In this document: positions 27,926 to 38,100 of the stretch, in pieces
Layout of the letters: every line of letters begins with the position of its first letter
Position numbering within the stretch: the first letter of the stretch is position 1
Assembly (NCBI GenBank): GCA_029932675.1
Contig: JAOZPP010000008.1
Location: 1-64,000, forward strand
From: a bacterium
GTDB taxonomy: Bacteria; SM23-81; DAOVCL01
DNA: 64,000 nucleotides
Direction: 5' to 3'
The notes under the pieces: generated by a model
The model's database searches: none
What the model was told of the DNA's origin: nothing
What the model saw: only the letters and a program-made list of their open reading frames with translations
Position numbers and translations under genes: made by a program

Positions 27926-29804
27926 CCTTAGCCCCCTTTATTATCTCATCCAACCGGTGGCCATCTATTATCTCCCTCTCCAGCAGCTCCCCAGCCACCC
28001 TGTGGAGCAGGTTGATATTCTCCTCGAGGAGCTTTTTTGCCCTCTTCTGCGCCCTCTCCACAGTCTCCTTTACTTCGGCATCGATTAACCTTGCCGTTGC
28101 CTCGCTGTAGTCCCTTCTCTGGCTTATCTCCCGGCCAAGGAATATCTCCTCTCTCTTCCCCCCAAAGGTTAAAGGGCCCAGCTTTTCGCTCATCCCCCAC
28201 TCACAGACCATCTTCCGGGCCAATTCGGTGGCCTTTTCGATGTCGTTGCCCGCTCCAGTGGTTAGCTCCCCAAAGATGAGCTTTTCTGCTTCCCTTCCCC
28301 CTAAGAGGTGGACGAGTTTGGTCTCCAAATACTTTTTGGAATAGTTGTGCTTCTCATCTAAGGGGAGGTAATGGGTGACCCCCAAGGCCATCCCCCGCGG
28401 AATTATGGTTACCTTGTGAACAGGATCAGACCCAGGGATGAGCTTGGCTACTAAGGCATGGCCTGCCTCGTGGTAGGCGATGTTCTTCTTCTCCTCCTCG
28501 CTGATTACCATGCTCTTCCTCTCGGTGCCCATCATCACCTTGTCCTTTGCTGCCTCGAAGTCGCTCATATTCACCCTTTTATGGTTCCGACGAGCAGCTA
28601 AGAGCGCGGCCTCGTTCACTATATTGGCCAGATCTGCCCCAGATAACCCAGGAGTCCCCCGGGCAAGCACGGAGAGGTTGACATCCTTGCCCAAAGGTAT
28701 ATTTCGGGTATGGACCTTAAGGATTCCTTCCCTTCCCCGCACATCGGGCCTGTCCACAACTATCTGGCGGTCAAACCTCCCTGGTCGCAGGAGGGCTGGA
28801 TCAAGGACATCGGGTCTGTTTGTGGCTGCCAGAAGGATAACCCCTTCGTTGGCCTCAAAGCCATCCATCTCCACCAAGAGTTGATTGAGGGTCTGTTCTC
28901 TTTCATCATGTCCCCCACCTAAGCCTGCTCCCCGATGTCTCCCCACCGCATCTATCTCATCAATGAAGATGATGCAAGGGGCATTTCTCTTTCCCTGATC
29001 GAAGAGGTCCCTCACCCTTGATGCTCCCACCCCAACGAACATCTCCACAAAGTCTGAACCGCTCATACTGAAGAAAGGGACACCGGCCTCTCCGGCCACA
29101 GCCCGGGCCAGGAGGGTCTTCCCAGTTCCTGGAGGACCCAGGAGGAGGACCCCCTTGGGGATCTTTCCCCCCAGCCTCTGGAATTTCTTCGGATTCTTCA
29201 GGAATTCAATTACCTCCTCTAACTCCTCCTTGGCCTCATCTGCCCCAGCTACGTCACTAAAGGTTACCTTGGGTTTATTCTCCACAAGGAGCTTTGCCCT
29301 CGATTTACCAAAGGAGAAGACCCCCCGTTGGCTGCCCTGCATCTGTTTAATAAAGAAGATCCAAAGCAGGGCGAAGAAGAGGAAAGGGGCCATCTGAATT
29401 AGGATGGAGAGAATAGGGGTTCGCCTTGGTTTGGCATCGACCTCTACTCCTTTCTCCTCCAGCCTCCCCAGTAACTGAGGGTCCTTGAGGGGGATGTGCA
29501 CATAAAAGCGGGAGAACTCTTCTTCCCTCCCCTTTACCACTCTGGTTGCCGGAGCGGTGAGCTCCCCGTGGATGTCGCTCTCCACAATGGTCACCTTCTT
29601 CACCTGAGAACCCTTGACCAGATCCATGAATTGGGTGTAGGTGATGGAAACCTCCTCCCCGCGGGAAGGGGTGAGAATCCGATAAGCCCAGAGGAAGGCT
29701 AAGGTCAAAAGAGTCCAGATAAGGAGGGTCTTCCAGGTCTTCCCCTTCTGGGGCGATGAGATAGGTCTTTTTGTTCCCCGGGGAGGGGATGGTTTGTCCT
29801 TCAT
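27861..29804 (-). CDS. ftsH: ATP-dependent zinc metalloprotease FtsH
   Basis: 647 aa. Two transmembrane helices (about 26-45 and 128-147) flank a periplasmic domain. The AAA module has Walker A GPPGTGKT, Walker [16 protein letters not shown] and the second region of homology [18 protein letters not shown]. The protease domain has the zinc motif HEAGH and the family ligand region with [13 protein letters not shown]. It degrades membrane and short-lived cytosolic proteins. GAGG lies eight bases before the ATG. It lies in the tilS-hpt-ftsH-folP-cdaA order found in many bacteria. Confidence 0.96.
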   Translation of the reverse strand: MKDKPSPPRGTKRPISSPQKGKTWKTLLIWTLLTLAFLWAYRILTPSRGEEVSITYTQFMDLVKGSQVKKVTIVESDIHGELTAPATRVVKGREEEFSRFYVHIPLKDPQLLGRLEEKGVEVDAKPRRTPILSILIQMAPFLFFALLWIFFIKQMQGSQRGVFSFGKSRAKLLVENKPKVTFSDVAGADEAKEELEEVIEFLKNPKKFQRLGGKIPKGVLLLGPPGTGKTLLARAVAGEAGVPFFSMSGSDFVEMFVGVGASRVRDLFDQGKRNAPCIIFIDEIDAVGRHRGAGLGGGHDEREQTLNQLLVEMDGFEANEGVILLAATNRPDVLDPALLRPGRFDRQIVVDRPDVRGREGILKVHTRNIPLGKDVNLSVLARGTPGLSGADLANIVNEAALLAARRNHKRVNMSDFEAAKDKVMMGTERKSMVISEEEKKNIAYHEAGHALVAKLIPGSDPVHKVTIIPRGMALGVTHYLPLDEKHNYSKKYLETKLVHLLGGREAEKLIFGELTTGAGNDIEKATELARKMVCEWGMSEKLGPLTFGGKREEIFLGREISQRRDYSEATARLIDAEVKETVERAQKRAKKLLEENINLLHRVAGELLEREIIDGHRLDEIIKGAKGEKVGDRDRLSGEGGAEKNRG

Positions 29805-29919
29805 AGTTTAAACCTCATTTCCACCGATTTACAGGATCAGCAATCAGTCGTTATAAGGATATGCGGCCCGAGCTGCAGGGATAGACATCTGTGGCTCTCC
29901 GCTTTCCTGCCATTGGGGA

Positions 29920-30450
29920 TTATATCTCCCTCTTATCTTCCAAGGCCCCGATGTAGGGGAGGTTACGATATCTCTCCTGGTAGTCGAGGCCATAGCCGAC
30001 CACAAATCTGTCCGGGATCACGAAACCCACGTAGTCAACCGGGACATCGACCACCCTCCTCTCCCTTTTGTCCAATAAGGTAACTATGCGCAGAGACGAT
30101 GGATTTCTGGTGAGGAGATTGTTTCTGATATACCGCCAAGTCAAACCCGTATCTACGATGTCCTCCACCACCAAAACATCCCGCCCCTCTATATTTGTCC
30201 CTAAGTCTTGGAGCAACCTGACCACTCCGCTGGAATGGGTAGATGATCCATAGCTGGAGACGGAGATGAAGTCAATCTGGTGAGGAAGATGGATGGCCCT
30301 GGTCAGATCGGCGAGGAAGAGGAAGCTTCCCTTGAGGATGGAGACAAGTATGGGATTAAGTCCCTGATAATCCAAGGAGATCTCTCTCCCTAGTTCCCTC
30401 ACCCGTGCTTTTATCTTCGAGCCCGGGATCAATAATTGGATTTTTTCCAT
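29920..30450 (-). CDS. hpt: Hypoxanthine phosphoribosyltransferase
   Basis: 176 aa with the PRPP-binding loop VLVVEDIVDTGLTW near residue 95 and FIVSVSSYGSSTHSSG-type acidic/flexible loop near 65 (here ISVSSYGSSTHSSG). The C-terminal FVVGYGLDYQERYRNLPYIG is characteristic of HPRT. It salvages hypoxanthine/guanine to nucleotides. It overlaps tilS by 22 nt, a conserved tilS-hpt coupling. Confidence 0.93.
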   Translation of the reverse strand: MEKIQLLIPGSKIKARVRELGREISLDYQGLNPILVSILKGSFLFLADLTRAIHLPHQIDFISVSSYGSSTHSSGVVRLLQDLGTNIEGRDVLVVEDIVDTGLTWRYIRNNLLTRNPSSLRIVTLLDKRERRVVDVPVDYVGFVIPDRFVVGYGLDYQERYRNLPYIGALEDKREI

Positions 30451-31799
30451 TTGGCTACAGCCTTTAAGGCTACCTTTGTTTCCTCCCTCACTTTAAATTG
30501 TTCGGCAATCCGATAGCCAATTACCCAGACGATCCCCTTTGGGCAGGTCAAAAGTGGAATTAGCCCGCGCGCTGGCCTGGGGATATGCAGGTCTACAAAG
30601 AGATCTTGTAGCTTCTTTCTCCCCTCCATTCCGAGGAGCTGCATTCTATCCCCTCTTTCCCATCCCCGCAGCTTAAATGGTCCCTCAAGCCTTTCCCAGT
30701 CGAAATAAGCCACCATCCTACCCCCTTTCTGGATGAGGTCCAGAGGGGGAGGGGAGATGAGCTCAGTGCTTAAGGATAAGCCATCTTCGGTCTCTGCCCT
30801 CCCAGGGATTTCTACCCTCGTGGGCACTCGCCGGAGGGCCGCACGGAGAAAGAAGAGTTTACCCTCCTTTCCCTCTGCCTCAATCCCTCCGGGAAGGGAG
30901 GTCCTCCCCCTCAGGGGAGAGCTGGCCAACCTCTGCAGGTGTGAGTAGGGGAGTTCCTTTTCTCCTAACTCCCGAAAGGCTTCCTTGAGCACTGCTTGCC
31001 TGATGACCTTATCATAAGCAAAAAGTTGATCCAAATCAAGGATTATTTCCCCACCCGTTTGGCGATGGGCAATCTGGTGGAGGACCTTCCTGGCTAAGCC
31101 AGTGAGGAATTCCCCCTGTTCCCAAAGGATCATCCCCGATCTGGCCAAGGCCTCGGTTATCTTGGGATTATAAGCACTTAGTTGGGGAAGGAGCCGCCAC
31201 CTGATGCGGTTTCTTAAATAGCAGAGATCCCGATTGGAGCTGTCCTCACGGAAGGAGAGCCCCCTTCGTTGGAGCCAATCCCTAAGCTCTCCTCTCCTCA
31301 CCTCTATCAGGGGACGGATGATCTCCCCCCAAACCGGCCTAATTCCTTCCAAGCCGGTAGGCCCAGATCCCCGCAAAAGCCTCATTAAAACCGTCTCTGC
31401 TTGATCATCCTGAGTATGGCCGGTAGCGATCTTCTGAGCCCCCAGGTCTGCAGCAACTTCCCGGAGGAACCTGTATCTAAGGACCCTTGCCCCTTCCTCC
31501 AAACTTAGGCCTTTCTCCTTGCAGAAGCTCCTCACCTCCTCTTGGCCGATCCGGCAGGGAATATGCAGGCCCTGGCAGAGTTTCTCCACCCACCTGGCGT
31601 CCTCCTCGGCTTCCTCCCCTCTTAGCCGGTGGTTGAGGTGCGCGGCAGCCAACTTTAACTGGTATTCATCCCTGATCTCTAAGAGGATATTGAGCAGGGC
31701 TACGGAATCTGAGCCTCCGGAAAGGGCCACCAGGATCCGATCCCCATAGCTTAACATCCCATATTTAGCAATGGTTTCCTTTACCTTCTCTACAAGCAT
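30429..31799 (-). CDS. tilS: tRNA(Ile)-lysidine synthetase
   Basis: 456 aa from ATG 31799. The PP-loop SGGSDSVALL is near residue 25 and HNLRG-like HLNHRLRGEEAEEDA near 55. The family segment GHTQDDQAETVLMRLLRG is near 125, and C-terminal TilS domains follow (GWERGDRMQLLG). It converts C34 of tRNA-Ile(CAU) to lysidine so that it reads AUA. A TTG further upstream would lie in the -35 box of a near-consensus promoter and is rejected. With ATG 31799 the mRNA would be almost leaderless and has no Shine-Dalgarno. Confidence 0.93.
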   Translation of the reverse strand: MLVEKVKETIAKYGMLSYGDRILVALSGGSDSVALLNILLEIRDEYQLKLAAAHLNHRLRGEEAEEDARWVEKLCQGLHIPCRIGQEEVRSFCKEKGLSLEEGARVLRYRFLREVAADLGAQKIATGHTQDDQAETVLMRLLRGSGPTGLEGIRPVWGEIIRPLIEVRRGELRDWLQRRGLSFREDSSNRDLCYLRNRIRWRLLPQLSAYNPKITEALARSGMILWEQGEFLTGLARKVLHQIAHRQTGGEIILDLDQLFAYDKVIRQAVLKEAFRELGEKELPYSHLQRLASSPLRGRTSLPGGIEAEGKEGKLFFLRAALRRVPTRVEIPGRAETEDGLSLSTELISPPPLDLIQKGGRMVAYFDWERLEGPFKLRGWERGDRMQLLGMEGRKKLQDLFVDLHIPRPARGLIPLLTCPKGIVWVIGYRIAEQFKVREETKVALKAVAKWKKSNY

Positions 31800-31809
31800 A
31801 ACCACATAA

Positions 31810-31838
31810 AATATAAACCTTTTTTGTCTTTTTGTCAA
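31810..31838 (-). promoter_or_regulatory. Near-consensus promoter of tilS
   Basis: Minus strand: TTGACA (31833-31838), a 17-bp spacer and TATATT (31810-31815). Only ten bases separate the -10 box from the tilS ATG, implying a leader of about 2-4 nt. Confidence 0.75.
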
Positions 31839-31840
31839 AT

Positions 31841-31867
31841 AAAAAAGGGCGACAAAGATGTCGCCCT
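31841..31867 (-). terminator. Rho-independent terminator of tRNA-Met
   Basis: On the minus strand, AGGGCGACA-TCTT-TGTCGCCCT forms a perfect 9-bp stem with a tetraloop, followed by TTTTTT. It starts two bases after the tRNA 3' end and separates the tRNA from tilS. Confidence 0.9.
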
Positions 31868-31868
31868 A

Positions 31869-31942
31869 TAGCGGTGCAGGGATTCGAACCCCGGACCCAC
31901 GGATTATGATTCCGCTGCTCTAACCAACTGAGCTACACCGCC
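31869..31942 (-). tRNA. tRNA-Met (CAT), elongator type
   Basis: 74 nt cloverleaf. The acceptor stem GGCGGTG/CACCGCT has a G1-U72 pair, the D-arm is GCTC..GAGC, and the anticodon stem GCGGA/TCCGT has loop ATCATAA (anticodon CAT). The T-arm is CCGGG-TTCGAAT-CCCTG (first pair mismatched) and the discriminator is A73. CCA is not encoded. A non-initiator 1-72 pair and a Met-like anticodon arm favour elongator methionine. tRNA-Ile2(CAU) is the alternative, of interest because tilS is the next gene. Confidence 0.92.
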
Positions 31943-31951
31943 ACTTCCTTA

Positions 31952-31980
31952 AATTTAATCTTGAATCACCCACTTGTCAA
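31952..31980 (-). promoter_or_regulatory. Promoter of tRNA-Met
   Basis: Minus strand: TTGACA (31975-31980), a 17-bp spacer and TAAATT (31952-31957), ten bases from the tRNA 5' end. Confidence 0.7.
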
Positions 31981-32026
31981 CAATTTTTTGAGGACGCAGG
32001 TAACCCCATTTGGAAACTGCCTGGCT

Positions 32027-32166
32027 ATTCCGGCCCAGCTCTTTACCGCTGGTTCCACCGGAGGTAACGGAATGCCCTCTTCGGCGGAGAGTCTCGTATG
32101 CTACTCTTTTACCCGGCTTCAGCCGGGCCCTTTGGGTTTCAACCCTGTGCGGGCAGCTACTCCGGT
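32027..32166. ncRNA. Candidate structured RNA, family not recognised
   Basis: A gene-free stretch with nested complementarity. ACCGGAG (32057-32063) pairs with CTCCGGT (32160-32166). TGCCC (32073-32077) pairs with GGGCA (32151-32155). Inside are three hairpins: AGAGT/ACTCT (32088-32107), CCCGGC-TTCA-GCCGGG (32112-32127) and GGGT-TTCA-ACCC (32134-32145). To the left, ATTCCG (32027-32032) pairs with CGGAAT (32068-32073) around CCAGC/GCTGG (32035-32052), and a loop GGTAA could form a pseudoknot with TTACC. The strand is uncertain; neighbouring genes are all minus. I could not match it to a riboswitch, RNase P, SRP, 6S or tmRNA consensus. Confidence 0.4.
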
Positions 32167-32180
32167 AGCAAAGAAGTTAT

Positions 32181-32207
32181 GAGGAGGGCCTCAGGTGGGC
32201 CCTCCTC
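32181..32207 (-). terminator. Terminator-like hairpin after the C25 peptidase gene
   Basis: A 10-bp GC-rich stem GAGGAGGGCC / GGCCCTCCTC lies about 15 bases past the stop codon. There is no long U-tract, so it may act in transcript end formation or stability. Confidence 0.5.
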
Positions 32208-32221
32208 ATAAGGCTATGGCC

Positions 32222-35146
32222 TTATTTCAATAAGACCATCTTCTTAATGGAGGAGAAATCACCCGCCCTCAGCCTACAGAAGTAGATACCCGAGGCCATA
32301 CTATGAGCATTCCAGGTGATGGTCTTATAGCCAGGAGCCTGTTTCTCATCCACCAAGGTAGCTACCTTCTCCCCTAAGATGTTGTATACCTCCAAAAGAA
32401 CGTGGATCGTGCTCGTAGCTCGTGAACCCTCTTCTGCCAGACCCTTAAGGTTAGTGTGGGAGGAGTGATCTCCGGGTAACGAGTAACGAATAACGGTAGT
32501 GGAGTTAAACGGGTTGGGGTAGTTCTGTTCCAGGGCAAACTCCTTGGGTAAATTGCTCTTCCCAGCTTTGACTACCCATTCCACAGATAGAGGTTGCACC
32601 TTAGACCCATATATCTCAACATTCTTCCAACTCAGCCCCATATTACCCTTCTTCTTAACCTCAAAGGCTACCTTACCAATCCGATGTGTCCCAGGCTTCA
32701 GCAGCTTGGCCATCTCTATGTCTGGCACAGCCCCTATCCGCACTACTCCTGCTTGCCGAGTATCCACCGCCCAGAAGTCATACTCATCCCCACCTTCTAC
32801 TTCCTTGAACAGCAGAGTGGTAGCGTCATAGCCCAGGGAGATGTCCAACCCACATACCGACTCAGCTACCGTCAGATCAACAGGTACCTGCACCAATCCA
32901 TCATTTATTACAGGATTCCCGGCTACCAACTTGTCCATCGCACCCAACCTGCTTACTGAGGGTTTATAGGGCACAGTTTTGCCCCCCATGCAGAATCGAT
33001 GCCAGATACAGTGCAAATTATCCTCAGTAGGGTCGATACCACAGTTCGGGTAGGGAGGTGGAGGGAGAATAGACTTTGGAACTCCAAAGATGAATTGTAA
33101 CGCCATCAAAGGATCATTGGTCAGAATACTACCGTCATCATCGTAATCGGCAGCGTCCTCACAGGAAGCAGGAAATGCCCCAGGAACTCCAAAGATCGAC
33201 TGTAGCTCCATCAGGGGGTCCTGGGTCGACACCACCCCATCGCTATTATAGTCCCCCCGGATGAACTGATTGCTCCCTCCCCATACGACGGTCATCGCAG
33301 GATCACCTAAAAGACAAAGCTGATAGTAACACCATCTTATTGCTCCATATTCGTCTGATGAGACGTATGCTGCATTGTCCTCCTTGGAGTCATCAAAAGA
33401 TAATCCCAAGGTGACCAAGCCTTCCCCGAAGATGGCATCGAAAAACTGCCTATCGAACAATTGATTGGGTCCACAAGTGTTATCCATATACCCCCAGCCA
33501 AAACGCGTATTGCCGATGAAGGCCACTGCTCCATAGGGGCCGGAAGTAAAATGTTCGGATATGGCATCAGTACCTGGGTGTACTCTCCCATCTCCATAAG
33601 GAGGGGGAGGTTCCCGGTTGTCGAAAGCGTTAGAATAGCAGCCCTGACAGTAGACGATATAATAGCCACCGCTAATCCCATCATTGGTTAACGCTGTATC
33701 GACATCATCATTTACCATCCTCATCGTATAGGAGACATTGGAGTGGCCTAGGTGATTTACCAGGTTTACCCCTCCATTGAGTAAGGGAATGAGAGTATAC
33801 TTATCCCACCGTTCTGGATCAAGGTCTCTGTCGTATAAGGTGGTCACTTGAAAGCGGTCCGGAAATCCGGCAGTGGTGAAGCCGCAGGTGCTACAGCTAT
33901 CCTTCACCTCATCCTTATAATCTCCCCCCCATACTGTACTTCCTACTCCCAGGTACTCACCTACCATCAAGGCCCTGTTAACATCCCCCCACACCGGTTG
34001 TTGTTGATAGGAGATCACCTTGTGGATGAAATTGTCAGCCTCGGTTGTCGTATTAACGCAAGCCCGGCCAACCGATACCTCGGCAAAAAGGTCCACCTCC
34101 CCTCCATCAGGACCATCATTCGGCTCACCATAAATATTGTTCTGGTTATAGTCGAATGTCCCATCTAAGCATCCGTAGTAGAGATCTGCTGGAATGTCAT
34201 AGTCTGTCCATCCGGAAGCAGATCCATAGAAACCCTTATGAGGAATTAGATCATCATCACCGCCTAAAAGAACATAGCTTATCCCAAAGGTTTGGTAGTA
34301 AAGGGTGATCAGATTACGTATCAGCTCCGGCGTGGCCTCACCAGTTATGGTTCGGACAACAGCAGATAGCCCTCTCGAATTGTAGTAGTCTGCTAGACTC
34401 TGAAAACTGGGGACAAGATCATTGGTGGTGATGATAAGATAATCATAAGTTGTTTGAGAAGGTGGCAAAGACGCTGTCTGGGGATATCTCCGCAGAGCAT
34501 GATAAGAGGCGATCTCCTGTGGGTTGTCCACCAATCTCTTCACCCGTGCTTGGACGTTGGGAGAGTTCCTGATCATCCGCTCGCTCTCCGCCAGGGCCTT
34601 TGTTGATCTCCGGGTAGTTATCTTCAACTCCAATTGAGGGAAATATAAAAGTGTCCGATCTTTGGGCATATATACTACTGGATAGAGATTAATTAGGACA
34701 ATTCGATAGCCACAGACTCTCTGGATGGAGACCAGATCATAAAGCTTAGCTGGATATTGATTGGGGGAAGCATAGATCTTCGGGTCTGGTGCCACTGGCT
34801 TCAATCGATACGGAAAGGATATGGGGATAACAGGTTGCCCGGGTTTTATCAGGTAACCACTACCGAACCTCTCCATTTTGGGGTGGAAAACCTGCACAGA
34901 GTCAACATTGAAACCCGCCGGGAGCAGCACCTTCACGCTTTTCACTGGTAGAACCGGTTTCCCCACCTGACCTAAAGAAGGCACTCCCTCGATGGAAACC
35001 TGATCATAAGACCCGATTCTTTGGATAGTGGGCGGAGGAAATCTAAAGCTTAACCTAATCGTCCTCGCAGATCCACTTACCTGGGAGGTTATAGTGAGGG
35101 AGAAAGGTATCAATAGGAACCCTAAGGCTATCTTTCCTCTTTTCAT
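32222..35146 (-). CDS. Secreted C25 (gingipain-like) peptidase with dockerin, cohesin-like and sorting domains
   Basis: 974 aa. A signal peptide (KRGKIALGFLLIPF) is followed by a propeptide. The C25 caspase-like domain starts near residue 230 (YDYLIITTNDLVPS, VLLGGDDDLIPH). The catalytic pair is His468 (NHLGHSN) and Cys503 (QGCYSN). Two dockerin-like calcium loops follow (DYNSDGVVSTQDP, DYDDDGSILTNDP, about 635-690). A cohesin-like beta domain comes next (VPVDLTVAESVCGLDISLGY). The C-terminal sorting domain has QNYPNPFNSTTVIRYSLP and ends MVLLK. It should be exported by Sec and then a Por/type IX-like system. It lies 9 nt after the papain-like peptidase gene, so the two are cotranscribed. Confidence 0.87.
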   Translation of the reverse strand: MKRGKIALGFLLIPFSLTITSQVSGSARTIRLSFRFPPPTIQRIGSYDQVSIEGVPSLGQVGKPVLPVKSVKVLLPAGFNVDSVQVFHPKMERFGSGYLIKPGQPVIPISFPYRLKPVAPDPKIYASPNQYPAKLYDLVSIQRVCGYRIVLINLYPVVYMPKDRTLLYFPQLELKITTRRSTKALAESERMIRNSPNVQARVKRLVDNPQEIASYHALRRYPQTASLPPSQTTYDYLIITTNDLVPSFQSLADYYNSRGLSAVVRTITGEATPELIRNLITLYYQTFGISYVLLGGDDDLIPHKGFYGSASGWTDYDIPADLYYGCLDGTFDYNQNNIYGEPNDGPDGGEVDLFAEVSVGRACVNTTTEADNFIHKVISYQQQPVWGDVNRALMVGEYLGVGSTVWGGDYKDEVKDSCSTCGFTTAGFPDRFQVTTLYDRDLDPERWDKYTLIPLLNGGVNLVNHLGHSNVSYTMRMVNDDVDTALTNDGISGGYYIVYCQGCYSNAFDNREPPPPYGDGRVHPGTDAISEHFTSGPYGAVAFIGNTRFGWGYMDNTCGPNQLFDRQFFDAIFGEGLVTLGLSFDDSKEDNAAYVSSDEYGAIRWCYYQLCLLGDPAMTVVWGGSNQFIRGDYNSDGVVSTQDPLMELQSIFGVPGAFPASCEDAADYDDDGSILTNDPLMALQFIFGVPKSILPPPPYPNCGIDPTEDNLHCIWHRFCMGGKTVPYKPSVSRLGAMDKLVAGNPVINDGLVQVPVDLTVAESVCGLDISLGYDATTLLFKEVEGGDEYDFWAVDTRQAGVVRIGAVPDIEMAKLLKPGTHRIGKVAFEVKKKGNMGLSWKNVEIYGSKVQPLSVEWVVKAGKSNLPKEFALEQNYPNPFNSTTVIRYSLPGDHSSHTNLKGLAEEGSRATSTIHVLLEVYNILGEKVATLVDEKQAPGYKTITWNAHSMASGIYFCRLRAGDFSSIKKMVLLK

Positions 35147-35155
35147 CGTTCCCTC

Positions 35156-38100
35156 CTATTTTAATAGAACTATTCTACGTGTGGCAGTATAGCCACCTGT
35201 CTGCAACCTCAGAAGATAAATACCCGAGGCCAGACCACTGGCATTCCAGGTAACACTCTTGTAACCAGGGGGTTGCTTCCCATTCACCAGGGTGGCCACT
35301 TTTTCCCCTAAGATGTTGTATATCTCCAAAAGAACGTGTATCCTGCTCGTAGCTCGTGAACGATCTACGGGTAACGAGTAACGAATAACGGTAGTTGCAT
35401 TGAAGGGATTGGGATAGTTCTGGGAGAGGCTGAAGTATTGGGGAAGGTCCTCTGCCCGATTCTCGGATAGGCCTACTGGGATAAGCTGAAAGTCCACCAC
35501 CGTAGTCTCTGCCTCAATACTCTCCACTCCTGGTTGAGCTAAGCTTCCATAGCCTTCCTTAGAGACTGAGACCTTGTAGGTGTCGGGGAGCACATAGGAG
35601 ATGCTATAATAGCCATCTCCAGTAGTGGTATCCTCACCTACTACCAGTGTGTCCTTCTCAATCTGCACCAATACACCTTGTAGGGGATTCTCATCGTTAT
35701 CCTTTACCCAGCCGGCAATACAACTCCCAGGAGATTTAGCCCATACCGTGTCACTGCCCTGAAAGCTTCCTGCCCCTGTGACTGTGCCGCTAATGGTGGC
35801 AGAAGTACAGTGAAGGGGATCAATAACTCGCAGTGCAGTGAGTTGATCGAAGGTAACCATTAGATCCTCTTGCCCATCATTATCATAGTCGCCAACAACC
35901 CAGGGTTCTGGATAAGGTTGCATACTCTTACCTCCGCATCCACGCAGGGTAACCTCCGTTATATCCTCCACGGGAATCCCATCTGAGAGTTCGATATAAC
36001 ATTCAACAGGAGGAAGATCAGGGACCAAATCCAAAGTATCAGGAACGAATTGGACAACAACCTTTGCTGGACCTACCCTAAGGTGCAGGGGAATAGTGAC
36101 CAGGGAATCCAAGGGATCGTTACTGGAGACGAAAATGTTTGCATAGTAATCATCAGAGGGAAGATCAGTTACATTGAAGACCATTGCTACATCGACTCCA
36201 TCCCCAGCCTGAATGGTGCCGGAAGCAGGGCCGTAATCACACCACCTCTTATCTACATGATATCGATAAATAGGTCCGTCCCAATCAGATACAAGAATAT
36301 AATTGCCATCGTAGGTGATACCATCGTAGCAGGGTTGGTTGTGTATAGAGTTAAAGGAATTTATCTCCAGAGCACTGGTGAAGGATACATCCCACGAACG
36401 AGCAATCCTATCCGCTGATCCAATTGTCCATAGGAGACCATATGCCCAGGTGGCACCGCTGACCGCATCTCCAATACTGGCATTTACAGTCCGGACAACT
36501 ATCCCAGAAGTATCTACCTGGTATAATGTTGGGTTGTCAACCCAACTCGCCTCCGATAGCCATAAATAATTGCCATCCCAGGCAATGGCCGGTTGGGAGA
36601 TTAAGGGAGCAGCAAATGAACCAATGTTATTACCAGTGGTATCGTATTCGTAGATCGTTGAGCTATTACTCCCGATCCACAGATTGGTTCCATCGAAGGT
36701 TAAGCCATAGGGAGAACTATGAATGGCATATTGGGCTAATACATCCCCAGAGACAGAGTCCATTTTATAAAGGATTCCATCATCAAGGTCAACCCCCCAG
36801 AGATTGATGCCATCAAAGGTGAGCCCAGTGCATCCGGTAAATGGAAGCCTTAACCGACTCACTCTATTGCCAAAGTTTGCTAATAGATCATCCGTGAGGG
36901 TGTAGTGCAATGGTCCGGTCCCCCTATTGGTAATAGTGAGGGTATGAAATAAATCAATCTGTCCTGGGGACAAAGCTACATCAAAAGACGTTGGAGTAAT
37001 TCCGATGTTAGGCGGAAAATTCCCTGAACCTTTCATAAGAACCCAAATGAGGGGGTCATCTGGATCATTTGATGTAATGGATAAAACTCCAAACTGGTCA
37101 CCTAAGCTGGTGGGAGCAAACACAACCGCCACCTCTTGAGTCATGCCTACATCCAAGGTGAAAACAGTGGGCTGGACGGTAAAATGCTCATTGCTACTGG
37201 CAATACCAGTAACATCCAATACAGTGGTGCCCACATTGTGTACCAGAAGCTTCAAGGTCTTTGGGAATCCAAGACTGGTTTCTCCGAAATCGAGCAGATC
37301 AGGTTGCACACCAATGACCGTTTTTTGGGGCACGATACCTGATGAAAGCTGTGCGTAAACACAGTCACCCTGGACGGTGGGGACCGGAGGATCATCTGAT
37401 GTCACCGTATAGTAGGGTATTCTCGACCTATAATTGCCATAGTATTCAATGGAAAACTTTTTGATCTCCCCGGTTGTGCTACTTCCGCGATCATAGGCCT
37501 CCAACCAGTAGTTAGAGGAGTCTCCATCAATCAACTCGCTGATATCAAAGACGATGTCATTTGCAGGAAAAGGCCATGGACCGGCATTAGTATACTTGGG
37601 GTTGAATTCTTTCACCTGGTCAGGGTTACCTAAGTCACCTGAACCGATCCTTATCAAACATCTATTTCTTTCGGGATAATCTATGTTAAAGACTGAAACA
37701 AGTGTGGGCTGATAGCCAATGCGATCGTAATAATACATACAGTATTCAACCCTCTGCCTCATCGCTTCGTAGGACATCCACCAACATCCATCACTGTCCT
37801 CCTCTCCATTCCAGGTTGGCCCCCAGGAATTGGCGATCTTGAATGCCCCATAACGAACCTCCCCCTCCTCTACATACGATTTGCTATCATCGAATCCCAC
37901 CACCGTATTAAGATGGTTAAAAAGTGGGTTGACATAGTTATCCAATGTGGCCATCTCATGTAGCTGGTATCCATCAACACCTATTACTGGAAGGATGGTG
38001 GGCACAGATAGCAGCAAGTTCCTCAAATTCTGGATTGATGAACTCAGATCGATATACCTTATACCATCTGCCTCTGCCCGGTAAAGCGGAGCCTCCCTCC

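Noticed and set aside
31869-31942. Calling the tRNA tRNA-Ile2 (CAU)
   Set aside because: The acceptor G1-U72 and the anticodon-arm sequence fit elongator tRNA-Met better. Kept only as a low-interest question.
31990-32170. Resemblance of this region to a T-box (GGTGGAACC), a c-di-GMP-I riboswitch end (GGGGTTACC) or RNase P (GGTAAAGA loop)
   Set aside because: Only short pieces match. The T-box has an extra base and no synthetase gene follows; the c-di-GMP fold and the RNase P P4 core are missing.
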